Assembly (NCBI GenBank): GCA_021229015.1
Contig: CM037777.1
Span: 62,879,593 to 62,943,592, forward strand
DNA: 64,000 nt
From: Solen grandis
Lineage: Eukaryota > Mollusca > Bivalvia > Adapedonta > Solenidae
Reading direction: 5' to 3'
The position numbers were made by a program, and so were the translations under genes. Numbering within the stretch: position 1 is the first letter of the stretch; each line of letters begins with the position of its first letter. Shown here piece by piece: positions 1 to 12,900 of the stretch. The notes beneath the pieces were generated by a model. It worked only from the letters and a program-made list of their open reading frames with translations, did no database searches and was not told the origin of the DNA.

Positions 1-759
1 ATATTTTTTCAATGCTACATGTACATGTATGAAAAAATGTTTTTAAAGCATTAAAGTTGTTTAAAAAGCTGTATTTTGTTGGTTTGAATTATTTATTCAT
101 CACATACTGTCCATTTAGACCTGTATTGCAGTCAGAATACATATAATTATTAATCAAAGTTTGTAAGCATTACTGTTCTAACTTGAGTTAGACCAGTATC
201 GCTTTCAGATATTTGCCAAAATTTTTAAGTGGAAAACTGGTCTAACTCACAAATCTTTAAATATCTCTTTTTTAAATTATTTATTTAAATTGAAATTTAC
301 CCAATGTTTAAATCTAATATAATGTTATAAAATTTCAAAAAATAGGCGGAGTAATATTAAGCATATTCGTATAAAGCAGTTTTTATTGTCTCCTGTAAAA
401 TTTGTAAAAATGTAGTTAGACCTGTATTGCGTTCAGCCCTCGAAATATAAACTGAAAAATAATGCACTGACAACGTCACACACAGGTATCATGTAACGTA
501 TGTTGGGATGGGAAGTAGGCAAATGCTGTAAAATCAGTTAAATTTTTGAAAACATAAGTGTATGTCTATATCATGTTCTAAGAGTACTTTTGAATGTAGC
601 ATTCCCAAGACGTAGGTATTTTTGTACGTTCTTCTTAAGACTATGCCTATTACACATACAGGAAGAAATGATTAACAAAACATTATTTACCCTCTGCATT
701 TCATATTTGCCAGACTGAACGTTGAGTGTTAAATGTTCGGTCATCTGACTGTATTAAAG
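1..759. other. Upstream region, no gene recognised
   Basis: AT-rich sequence before the first recognisable exon. It holds a perfect 13-bp inverted repeat (185-197 against 236-248) and a 15-bp direct repeat (115-129 and 416-430) around the shared word TTAGACCTG. No signal-peptide exon or promoter could be supported, so the 5' end of gene A is either upstream of the window or not recognisable here. Confidence 0.5.
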
Positions 760-987
760 GTACAAATGTGGCACGATACAAGACGGTATCTACGAGCACT
801 TCGTTTCCACACGTCAACTACAATGCAAGCCACGCAGTTGACGGATATCTACTAGGGTCAAAAAATGCAGACTTGTGTAACTGTTGTGCGGCTACAAACA
901 CACAGATGAACCCCTGGATACGTGTGGATCTTGGAGGTGTCTTTCGCATATTTACATTGATGGTCTATGGTCGGACTGGAAAAGGGG
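760..987 (+). CDS. Gene A exon: FTP-like module 1, first half
   Basis: Follows an AG at 758-759 and ends before a GT at 988. It is 228 nt, phase 1-1. Key residues are NVARYK at the start, a conserved HAVDG, a CNCC cysteine cluster and [11 protein letters not shown], which matches the core strand of F5/8C/FTP galactose-binding domains. It aligns codon for codon with the exons at 19345 and 47717, with one extra codon at the 3' end. Confidence 0.75.
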
Positions 988-3900
988 GTACATTAAGTAT
1001 TCATAATGTTTGCATTAAGTTGATATAAACGGCAATTCGTATATAAACTTTACAATAACAAAATCATTTATTTGATTACTCACTTGATCTCCCGAGGCAT
1101 AAGACCTTTAGTCATCATAGTTATCTCTAAACTGTATTTACTAGTTAATTGATATGACTCACAAAGTTGTTTTTTTCTTCCTTTTTTTAAAAATATATCC
1201 CCGTAAATACCCAATGTTTTTTCATCATATATTGCCTACGGAATTCTCGTTTTCATACTCCTTAACAAAATGTATTGTATAAACACAATAAAACATATGC
1301 GCACTTTTGCCATTTAAGATACATTGAGATTTACTTCATGTAAGTGTTGATTTTTTTTTTATCTCATTCTAATACGACTCTCATCTTTCTCTATATGGGA
1401 GTTTTTAAAAAAAAGTGCGAATTTTGACCATATTTTTTCAGAAAGTGTCACAAAGAAGTTAGTTTTTTTCTTGTAGTTTGAAATCATGTACATACCTTAA
1501 ATTTGAACTAAATGGGCAACAGGGATCTCCCAGACCTATATTTTTACCAATTTTGATGATTCTATTGCAGAAAATTTAAGTTGTAATTCATTCCTGTCAC
1601 ACTTTTATTTCTCTATTTTTTAGGTTAAAAAAAAGTTTATTTTGATAATACTTTAATGTAAATCATGTAAAGGTAATTAACTTAAACCATTAAAATAAAA
1701 AGAAAAATAATTTCAAAGAAAGTAAATTTTAGATCTTTGAAATTAACAATTAAAACAAATATTTAAAGATATTTGGCGTGAAAAGTTGCATTTTATATTT
1801 GCTTATTCAATGCTCAACATCATTTTTTTTTTATTATTACAATAAAGGATTAAATTTTTTTCATGATTTTAGTATCTGACATCTCCAAAATTACAATGAA
1901 ACTTAAAAACTTAACTTAAACTGTCAGTGACAGGAAGGAATACAGCGTTACAGGAAGGAACCTAGCGTTACTGGATGGAAAGACAAAAAAGACAAAATAT
2001 TTTTTTTTTTACTTTTTTTTTAACTTTTTTATTGCTTGAACTTTCTTACAGATGTAATACAGTAACAAGAAACTTTGCCTTATTTACTTAACACGTTCAA
2101 ATCAGCAATATCTGCTGAGTACAAAATCAGCAATATCTGCTGAGTACAAAATCAGCATTATCTGCTGAGTACAAGCCATATATCCACCAACACTGAATAT
2201 ACTTCTTTCTGTCAATCTGATGAAGTATCACGTCTGTTTGGGCATGCCTATAATGCTTGTTTGTATTTATTTTAATAATGGTTAAAAAAACTGTGAGTAA
2301 ATCTGGTAATAGTTTAACAAAAAACATTTCATAACTATAAAATTTTAATGTTTAAAAGATCTAATGATCATTTAAGTTTAACTTTGATCATTTCATTTTT
2401 AACTATCATATTTGAACACTACATCAATAAACAATGATGACAGTAAAAATCTAGTTGGTTTCATGATAATAAACCATAACAGTTTTACTGAATATCTTCC
2501 CAATCCTTGAATACAAGATGTTGGTAACCAGATGTTTAGATACTCACTTGAGGCTGATCAAGAACTACAATTACATTTTCCATCTGGTACCAACATTCAT
2601 CTTTGATTAACTTAGGCCAGTAAAACTCATTTTTTGATTTTCCCACTTGATGGAGGCACCTGACAAATACTTCAATCACACTAACATCAGTTACTTGACC
2701 AGGATAGGGTTTTCCATCATACCTAACAGCTACAAATTTGTTAAGCAAAAGAGATGTATTTTCCCTGAAGTCATGTTCAGAGTCCGTTTCCATACTGTTA
2801 ATATTCAGGTCTGATTTGGAGGCACAGGAAATCAGTTTATTGGGCTATTCTGTACTGACAGAATCGGGTGGTGCGATTGGTAATAAGGGCACAAAATGAT
2901 TTGTTACCCAGTACCAATCAGACATGTCATTCCTTGTGCTTGTCCACATGCTATGAATGGGGTTATCTGAAGATTCAATTCTAGGGTATATCATGCGATG
3001 CAGATGCTGCCTTACACCAAGATTTCCCAGTTCTGGATAAACAGAATACAGTGGAAGTTGCAACAAACTAGATAATGCAAACACTTGCCATATACCCATG
3101 TATGATTTTGGTGTACATTGACATGACCTCAGCTTCAAAAATCTTTCTTATCTTGTTTTCAGACAAATCTATGCCTGGCACATAAAAATCTGAATACATG
3201 GCAAATCTTTTAGCCAGGTTACTTGTGTTATGGATAAGACTTGCACCTTTAATAAGGTGTTCTTGTGACAAATACAAATCATCATATGTACATAGCTCAT
3301 GTATGATGCACACTCTGGTTTCTTCAGTATGATCTGCATGACCAAAGAGGAAAACACTACCACAAGAAGGTAGACAGTCACCATCAGATTTAACAGTTAC
3401 TGGATATACCTCAAATTCATTCGGTAAATAGTCAAAAGCTAAGTTGTCAAGGTTCAGTTTTTCAGTAACCATGTATCTTTGTTCAGCTTTTAACTGAGGG
3501 AGGTTATTTGTTGGTCTCAAGTTCTTTCAAAAGTTTTCCAAAATCTGTCTGTTCCAATGAGGAAGTTTCATTTTCAGATTTATCAATTGAACATTGAACC
3601 ATTTTTTTGCTGGAGGCCTTGTGTTTTCCAAAACACTAACAGTTCTAACTGGATTTTGCTTTTCACAGCAATTAGAGCCATTACACATACAACTCAAATC
3701 TCTCACATTAATAACACCTGTATTTCCTGTTTTAACTTGGTGAATGCCAAGTGTTCCTGGAACAGGCTTCAATGTACAGGATGACAGAATATCTGAAAAT
3801 GTATTTATCTCATTCTGCTTAACTTCTATCAATTTTACCTTTGTCCTTTCACTGACTTTCTCCACAAAATCTTTTGCTGACATTACATCACCACCATTCA

Positions 3901-6900
3901 GTACTACTCGGTTAGCTATTCTTTTCACAACTGCTCCAATACCATCAGGTATTCCGCGCCCATGACTAGATTCATGATAGTTCCATGTTCCTATCATCCC
4001 CATTGCTTCCATTTCATGTGAGAAGAGGTAAAAATTTCCCTTTTGTTTGTACTGAGTGACTGGCCATCACTGAATATATGAAGCCTTTGGACTTGAGGAT
4101 TGTTCTGTTTCATTTCCTGCAATATTGGCTTTAAATGACCCCACACACCTGCTGGACCATGATCCAAAGAATCGGACACTGTTGTAAATGTACAACCTGG
4201 CCTCTGACCAACATAGTAAATACCAGTGTGTAATGACATTTGTGGTTTTGAAGCACCAAAATGCATAGATTGGATTTCATTTCCCATTTTTCCAACATAA
4301 TTTTCTGAAAAATCTACACTTATCAAAGCCTCACTATCACTAAGGGACTCTTTTAACTTTCGATAGTAGTTGTTTTGTGACCAAATGTTGTAACAATGCT
4401 TAGTGTACCTATTCATGTCATCATTGAAAATATCAATGAGTTCAGAGACTTTTGTTTCTCTATTTTATTTTACAACTGTTGTTATAACCTTTTCTTTGTT
4501 ATTTTTTGTGATTTGTTTTTCTTGTGTAACCCAGTACTTCCAGTCAACTGTATCATTTATCTTATCGTTTGAAACATCTATTCTCCTGTCAATGCATTTT
4601 GGACATTTTTTATACATACATGTTGTTGTTTTTTTTCATCACAAACAAAATATTTAAAAAGTTCTTGCCTGTCTTGTGACTTTATGACATTTACCATTTT
4701 TAATGCTTTTGATGTTAACCTTACATTTTCACAAAGCTTGCATAAGCAAGTATCTCTGTCACATTCTTTAGGTGATACTACCCAGAATGGTTTCAAACGA
4801 TAAAATGTAGTGAAACTTATTTTGCTTTTTGATTCCTTTTTGTATATTCTATAAATATTTTGAAGTGTATCTGTAAGAAGTCTTTTTTGGTGCTTCTTTT
4901 TACCCTTGGTTAAAGTACTTTTTACTCCAGTTGTAACTCTTGACACATCTGACCTTACATAAAATTTCTTTATCCTCTCTTTCTCATTAAGTGAAACACA
5001 TATTTTGTTAGATTTTGCAATTCTCCCACCATATATACCAAATTCTCGCTGAGTGTATGTTCTAAACTTGTACTTTCTCAAGATGGCTCCCACTGCAATT
5101 TCAGATAATTTTGATTGTTTTTTTTGCTTGTTTTTCAGTTGATCCATTAGAGCATAGCGGAAAATAAGAGCTCTCTTCACATGATTATTGCCTTTGTTTT
5201 CAGAAAAGCATTTTAACAATTTGTTAGCTTTGGATCTTGGTGAAAAGGTGCCTGTATTTTCAACACGAAGCCGAGATAACCTTTTTCGGAATGTCTCCAC
5301 CTTTTTCTTTTCTTTACTTAGTTGTAATTTTAGCTTTTTTATTTCTCTGTTCATTTTTTGTCTATTGTTTTTTATCCTTCTTTGCCCTTCTAATTTCTGT
5401 CTGGATTGAGCCCTTGATTGCTTCAGGTGTTGTTTCAATTCTTTTTAAGAGTTTTTGATGAATTTTTCTCTGACGCTTGTAATTTCTCCATTTTTTTCTT
5501 GCTCTTCTTTTTTCCCTTTCTGTCATGTCTTTCACAGCTTTTTTCAGACCACGTTCTTTATCTTTAGCATATTTATCCTTTTCTTTCTGAAGATATTCTG
5601 CCCTTTTCTGGGGATCTGCATCCCTTTTCAGTCTGTAGCGTCGAGCACGCTCTGAAGCTGATAGTGCCATTATGTGTCTGAAAAACAGATAAAAAAATCC
5701 ATGAGAAGAGTCCAATATTTATGTTTTTCATGATATTTTTGACATCATAGACGATGTCAATTATGTCATAGGCAATATCAATTTTTGATACAAATGTAAT
5801 ATAGCAAACTGAAGTCATAAAAGTAAACTAATTTTACATGAGTCAAGTTCAAAAGATTATTTGTAGTCAGAATATCTTAACTAAGATTTTTAAGGGGGTA
5901 GAGGAGACTAATGTTTACCCCTTGGTTACCTTTAGAGCCATCAAAGTTGTACAGTTTAATCTGTTATGAAAAAATATGATGGCCTCATCCAAAGTAAGTG
6001 CCCTTTAAAGAATTTATTCATCTATAATGTAAGAAAGAAAAAGAAAAAAAAGGAAACGGGATTAAAAATATCTCAAAACTTTGATCTTAAGACTTAATAA
6101 ACAAATCCCTAACATTAAAATAAAAAAAAATACCTATAAATATTAATTATTTCTTTCCTGTCACAAGAGGTTTCTTTCCTGTCACAATATTTAACGTGAT
6201 AGGAAAGAATGTGACAGGATAGAAAATAAATGCATTATATATAAAAAAAAAAAAATTACTGATCCCTTTTCAAGTTCATTTGGTGGGAAATATTTAAATT
6301 GCACATTATACTGCTAAATATGAGACATGGTGTTTAAAATTTAAGAAAAATATAAAACCAAGAAACATCATAACAGGAAGGAAAATTAAGATGTACTCAC
6401 CTTTACAACCAGCTGTAATTTTCATGAAAAATTGTATCTTACAAATCCCCATGGTTTAAACCATGTGCCATTTTGTTTCTGAAAAGGGAGATTACTGAAA
6501 AACACTTAAAACATTGCTAACAAGGGACTGGTTATTATTTATGGGAATATTTTATCCTGTCGTGACAGGATGGACAGGGAATTTTGGACAAACTTTGAAT
6601 TAAAAATAAATTATGAAATACAGTATATATTTTGCATTTTATAATAAGAAAATCCTTCTCTTAAACTGTTTTTACCATAAATTTATATGTTTTTGTGCTT
6701 TTTTGAGGTTTTAAAGCTAAAAAAGTAAGTAATTTTTAAATATTATGAAGTGTGACGCCCATTTTTTCACTGTACAACCAATATTCTTAGCCTGTATTTT
6801 TCAAACTGATTGTTATTTTCTATATTACAAAAGATATATAAGAATAACACAATACAAAAGAAAAATAAACAAATAAAGCATAAAAATATTGATATAATTG

Positions 6901-9900
6901 TCGGACATGGAATTCGCACTTTTTTTGAAAAACTCCCATATACAGAAAGAATAAAAAAAAATGTGTGTAAATTCGCAACAAAACACAGGTCGCAGCACGC
7001 GCTCACGAGGTCACGTTGATGACGTAACAAAATGACGTTATTTACAAGACCGAAATACAAATTGATGTATATTTCGCGAATTATAAATAGAGGATAGTTA
7101 TTTGTTTTGGTGTTAGATTGATTAATCATTTCACTGAGTGAACATAATTTAGTGAAAATGTATCTACGATCAGCTTATAACATCGGGTCGGGTTTAAGTT
7201 CCTAATAATTACACTGTTCACTGGTTCCTAGATGCATATGATTATATCACGAGGGCGAAGCCCGACTGACATAATTATATGCACTTGAACTCGAAACTGT
7301 GGTTAAATTCACAACAAAACACAGATAGAGATTGATTATTTCTTAATTCTTACACGAATATTTCTCTCTATACAGAAAGAAGGAAAATTAATGTATGGAA
7401 TTATATTTTGACCGATGAGATAGCAGTATTTTTTTTCCTGAAAAATTTCGATCGGTTTAAATGGGTAACGTAGTTTACGTTCTGAATTAACTGCACCTGT
7501 GATCGACCTTTGTGCGCATGCGTGTAGAGGTGGGATTAGAGGCGTGGCCATAAAATCAATGTTCCGACAATAATGGAATGATGAAACAGTATAGAAGTTC
7601 TCCTTTTTAGTCCACTACCGGTGTTTAAACATAGGAAACACCCCCTACTGATTATTTTTATATATCAACCCAAATCAGCAGGGCCCTCGGGTGACCGCGG
7701 TGGCTACTTTTCAAAATGCTCGACAATTTATTCAAATAACTATGTGTAGTAGTATCATTATCTTGGTATCTAGATATACAGATCTCCGGGGAAGAAAGCC
7801 ATTGGACTTACAATTATGATGATATATAAAGCTATTTGCCTTGAAAATAACTTTTTATATCATATAATATGGTCATTATATACAACTAGTGAATCATTGT
7901 CAGTAGTAACAAAAGTAACAACTGTTTGAAATATGTTATCAACCGATCAACCCACATATGTTAAGAAATAAAAGGGAAAAAACTATAAAAAGTTTGTATC
8001 ACCACAGCAAACAACAGTGCTGATTATTACTATACAAGTCCAATTTTTGCCACAAGTTATGCTGATTATTACTATACAAGTCCAATTTTTGGCACAAGTT
8101 ATGCTGATTATTACTATACAAGTCCAATTTTTGCCACAAGTTATAAGTTATTGTACAAAACTCATTTTGATGCAAAGCATCAAAGACGCCGCGCATGGTT
8201 TTGAAGCACTTAAATAAAGCGAAGCTATACAGAAAAGGGTCCAAAAACAACAAAAATCTTATATTATCAAATTATTTAGAAAAAATAACAAAAAGTACAG
8301 AAAAAAACTTTAATTATAGTAGACACAGTATGTGATGGTGATTTGAGATGCCATAAATGAACTAATCTAAAGACCAATGATGATACATTTTCCTTTCTTA
8401 TATAATTATTGGAATAGTTAGGGTCTGCAGGATGCGTGAAATTTCAAGACAGTAAGCTACTAAGGCGGTTATTAATGTCAATGTAAAAAAATCATCATCA
8501 TCATAAGCAGCAGCAACAAAAACAACAAGGAAACAATTCAGCACAGATAGGATTTTTTTGGTAATTATTTAGGCGCAGATCCCAGTATTATTAACAATCT
8601 TCCCGATAGTTTTTACTTCCCTTGATAACGTAGCGTGGCGTAGGAGTATTGTATTCTTTTTGTGCTGATGTTATGTATAAAATTAAAAATATGTATTCAA
8701 GGCTTTACAACATAAGCTATGTAATGTTCAATTAAATTTACCCATTTCAAGCACTATACAGAATTGTGACCTTATATTCGGCCTTGGGCCGTAATTTAGA
8801 CATGTCCGCTACGGCCATATGGTGTTTTTACACTTTCTACATTATGCTGTAATACTTTTTAAATTGCTGTTTCATTATTTTTTCAAGATGACGGTTTGTA
8901 TCTAAAATCTGAATATTTTAAGATCTCAAAACATCTTCATTTTTTTCCTGAGCTTTAATGAATCAGGTTACCTTGCAAGGTCCGTTAACCAAGTTTTAAA
9001 ACCTGTTGCCTTATATATTACATTATATTTGTCCAGTTTCTTTTTAATAACGATAGAAGTTTTGCATGTTTTGAATCTTATTTTTTTTCATCAAATAATG
9101 AAATTAATTAATTCATAAAGTGTTTTTTTAAACATATTACATGTTTTTATTCTACAATAGTAACAATTGTTGCTCCCTGTTTTGATTATGCGGCTCAATT
9201 CGCAAAAAAAATCTATTCCGTACTTTCAACGCGGCGTCAATAAAAGCATTGTATGCTAAGGGCATTCATACATATGACTTCGTTGTTTATTGTATGTCAC
9301 ACATAACATTTATTGGTTGAGGTACATATCACAATCAAATCTACACATGTATAGTCACTTTAACGGAGAAGTTACTTCTTTCACAATGACATAGAACACT
9401 GAATGTTAGCCTTGCACCTTTTGCACAAACACCTACATGACTTGCGATACTTAAGTGTATCTATTCATAACATGTGTATTGTGTCTGACCAATAATGGTC
9501 AATTTTGGATGCAAAGAATAATGACTTTGGTGCCATCACCAGTTAGCAGGACCTTGTAACATGTATCCATTTTGTAATGATGACCCACAAACATGCCATA
9601 TTTGATAGGCGGTTAAAACTACATGTATATTGACGCTTCGAGTACACAATAATACACTAAAACACACAACTTTTTAGTAGAGGCACAAAACTGTTAACAT
9701 GAAAAGAAAAAAAACAACACTTTTATTGATTATTTAAGTGCATTTTTATTTGAGAACTTTAAATTTGAACTTAGGTACCAGTATTCTAAGTCAACAAATT
9801 TTAACGAAATGTAACCGTTTCGGAGGGCGTGTGTAAATTATCATTAATGTTTTAAAGTTCATGATTTGCAAAAAAAAATGTCTGTTTTCCTCTTTTTTTA

Positions 9901-12900
9901 CGAAAACAACTAGCTACTTGCCCAGTCAAATTTACTTTTGGGTTTTTGCTTTTCAGCCTCAGGCCCATTCTCCTCATCAACAAGGCCATTTAGGTTGGAT
10001 TTTTTGTATTAAAATTCATGACAACATCCTTTGTTATATTTCAATCTAAGATTTGCTTCCTATATGTTATGAAACATACGTTACTCGTATATGGATATCT
10101 TTCAGATACTTCAGTACAACAAAACTTGACTTGACTATTTGGGTTGACAGTATTTCAGTCATATAGCGACGTCCAGCTAATTACAGGTGGAGGAAGACCC
10201 CGAATGCACGGAGGCATCCGGGTAGAACCACCGACCTACCGCAAGCCAGCTGGAAGGCTTCCTCACATGAAAATTCGAATGACCAAGTCAGGATTCGAAC
10301 CCACGCCCCACGTGTTAAAGCATTACAACAAAAGGAAAACATGAAATGCAATTAATGTGAATCATGTGAATTTTGTTTTGCTCTTCGTACGTATTTATCA
10401 CAATGTGCCTAGGAGTAGTTTTTGGAAATAGAAGTTAATAAAATTTTCCAATGAGGAAAAAATGTCAAAAACATTTCTGTGTAGTAGTTTTAAACCGCAT
10501 TACCTCATGATTTACAAATCCATTTATTTTCAGTAAGTTGCTTTGGTGATAGGTTGCAATGATTATTATATTTTGATTCGGAAACATACCATTTTAACTT
10601 AACTTAAATTGTTTAAAATAAAGAACTTCAACATCTTGTATGTAATTAAGACCAAATTTTATATATTTTTGTGTCCAGTTAATTTTAAAATTTGCTAGAT
10701 GCTGGGTTCATAATTTAATAGACGGAGGTGATTTTGCAAAAACATAATGGCCATTTCAATGATATAAAAGCAACATTACTTTATAGTTCAACATGTGTGT
10801 GCGCTCACTGGCTTTCTCTGTCAGATATTTGTATAGTTAGACACCAAGATTATGAGTCTACTACATACAGTTACAAAGAAAAAAGCATTTGAATTGTCGG
10901 CCATTTTGAAAAATGACGCTGTGTTGCTGCCTTGGGTTCATATCTAAAAATAATCGGTAGGGGATGTATTATATGTGTGCAAAGTTTCATAATTTTAAAT
11001 ACAAAGTGCACGATTTTATGCTTAGCCGCCCCACTATGTATAATAATCAAAGCGCACAATGCGCTGAGAGACGGCGACGGGATTAACATTCTAAACCCAG
11101 AGTTTCTGAAATTATTGAAGCAGTCACATGACGACAAAAACTCCATCCGCTGTTGCTACAGAAGTTCTGCTTGTAACATAATAATCCGGAGTAAAGGTCA
11201 TGAACCTTTCATTCATAAAGAGCTGCATACCTAAGTAGGTCATTCTCTTTCTCTAGTGCTAGCGAATTCTATCTGTTGTTTTGTATATGTAGAAATTGAC
11301 CAGGTATTTGATTATTTAAGATACTAGAATGTTTGCCTATCTATTTCCAAGTTAAGAAATGCCATGGGAGGAACCTTACTCGCCATCATGCAAAATATTC
11401 TGTGGACTACTTTAGGTCAATAACATACATACGGAGCACTACTTTTTCTTTTTACAGGAGTAGATCTCCATGTACGTAAGATGAGTTGCTGTTCTAGTTA
11501 AAAAATGTCACGGATATTTTTTTCACGCTTAAAATTGATACTTCCAGTGAAAAATAATGGCAAAAGAAAACATGTTAACAAACAGTAACACACTAAAAGC
11601 GGTTACGGTTATGATTTAAACGCCTGTGTAACATATTCCACTCGTATTCGTTAGTGCAGAATCGCATTGCATAGATCCGCACTAAGCGCGGAGAGGTACA
11701 GTTAAAAATGTTGTGGAAAATATGCAAATTAGCAAGGCCTGATTTCGATTTCAGCATAAGACGGCTTATCGCCGTCTAAAAACTGTTTTATTACACTTCT
11801 GTAACAGCCGTATATATCAGTTTACATTTATTATTTCGTTATTGTTACAAAATTATGCATCGTTTTTGATACGCTTGCATTTGGTTTTCGAACAGAAATA
11901 AACATGAAGCAAATTAAAACTTAATTCCGAATGCAGATTGTGTGATAAAATGCATGTGCAATATTTGTGTTACACAGAAACGTACAATAAGGTGTACATA
12001 TATCTTAGCCGATCAAAACCGGAAAGTTTGGATTGGGGTAACGCCATGAAAACGATCCACACTTCCGGTGTGTTTATCAATGAAACATTTGACCCCGACA
12101 TACTGGCACAATATGTGACCCTGCGACAGATGGGATTCTTGCTTACTGTGTACTGCGAGATCGAGGTGTTTGGGGGTAAGTTGAAATTACATTTTTGTCA
12201 TAGACAATATTTTGCTTTTACACGAAAATTAATGAAATTACGTATTTTTCTTTTCTTTTTTTTTTTAAAATCCCCATTAAGGATAATTCTGGTTTGTTTT
12301 CACGTTAGTGCCGACATTTTATAGTCATATATTTACGCTCATCTAATAGACCATTTCACACCGAAATGAGTTGTTCAGAAAATCAATGAGCACTTCGTGA
12401 ACACCTTAGATTTTGTCTGCTTGTCAAAAAATAGATTTTAAAAAAATTTTCTTCTCCGAAACCACAAGGCCTAGCCTTTTGATTTTTGGTATGTACATGT
12501 AGCATAATCTTATGACTCTCTACCAAGATTGTTAAAATTATGACCCTGGGGTCAAAATTGGCCCCGCCACAGGGGTCACTTGATTTAACATAGGCTAATA
12601 TAGGAAAAACTTGAAAATTCTTCTTCTCAGAAACCACAAGGCCTGGGGTTTAGATATTTGGTGTGCAGCATTGTCTAGTAGATCACAACCAAGTTTGTTC
12701 AAATCATGGCCCTGGGGTCAAATTTGGCCCCGCCAAGGGATAACCTGATTTTACATAGGCTAATATAGAAAAAGACTTGAAAAATCTTCTCAGAAACCAT
12801 AATGCCCGGAGTTTAGATATTTGGTATGTAACATGATCTTATGACTCTACCAAGATTGTTCAAATTATGACCCTGGGTAAGGCTAGATAATAGCAGGTCA

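Larger units (their letters stand above)
2536..5715 (-). pseudogene. Transposase-like gene (coiled coil, DDE-like, OTU-like, SH3-like), decayed
   Basis: One intronless coding region of about 1,050 codons runs from an ATG near 5671 ([13 protein letters not shown]) or 5715 down to a stop at 2536. The order is a basic coiled coil, a Cys cluster ([14 protein letters not shown]), a DDE-like core, an OTU-like domain and a small C-terminal domain. At least four frameshifts (about 5400, 4590, 4030 and 3120) and two in-frame stops (TGA near 3527, TAG at 2845-2847) break it. I have met invertebrate proteins with the same DFSENY core and YDGxPYPG tail as uncharacterised predicted genes. Seeing it between inverted repeats suggests it is a transposon gene. 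The joined product was not reconstructed. Confidence 0.65.
1384..6950 (-). mobile_element. DNA transposon with 40-bp TIRs, decayed
   Basis: Bounded by 40-bp inverted repeats (1384-1423 and 6911-6950) that differ at two positions by eye. It carries a 3.2-kb intronless, broken coding region on the minus strand (2536-5715) and repeated TTCCTGTCAC-like words in both subterminal regions. It sits inside intron 1 of gene A, opposite to the host gene. I found no convincing target-site duplication, so the exact ends may lie a few bases outside the repeats. The superfamily is not identified. The catalytic region is DDE-like but does not match a family I can name with certainty. Confidence 0.7.

Noticed and set aside
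11759..11777. GC hairpin followed by A/T, like an intrinsic terminator
   Set aside because: Bacterial-type termination is not expected in this intron. It is a chance palindrome or repeat remnant.
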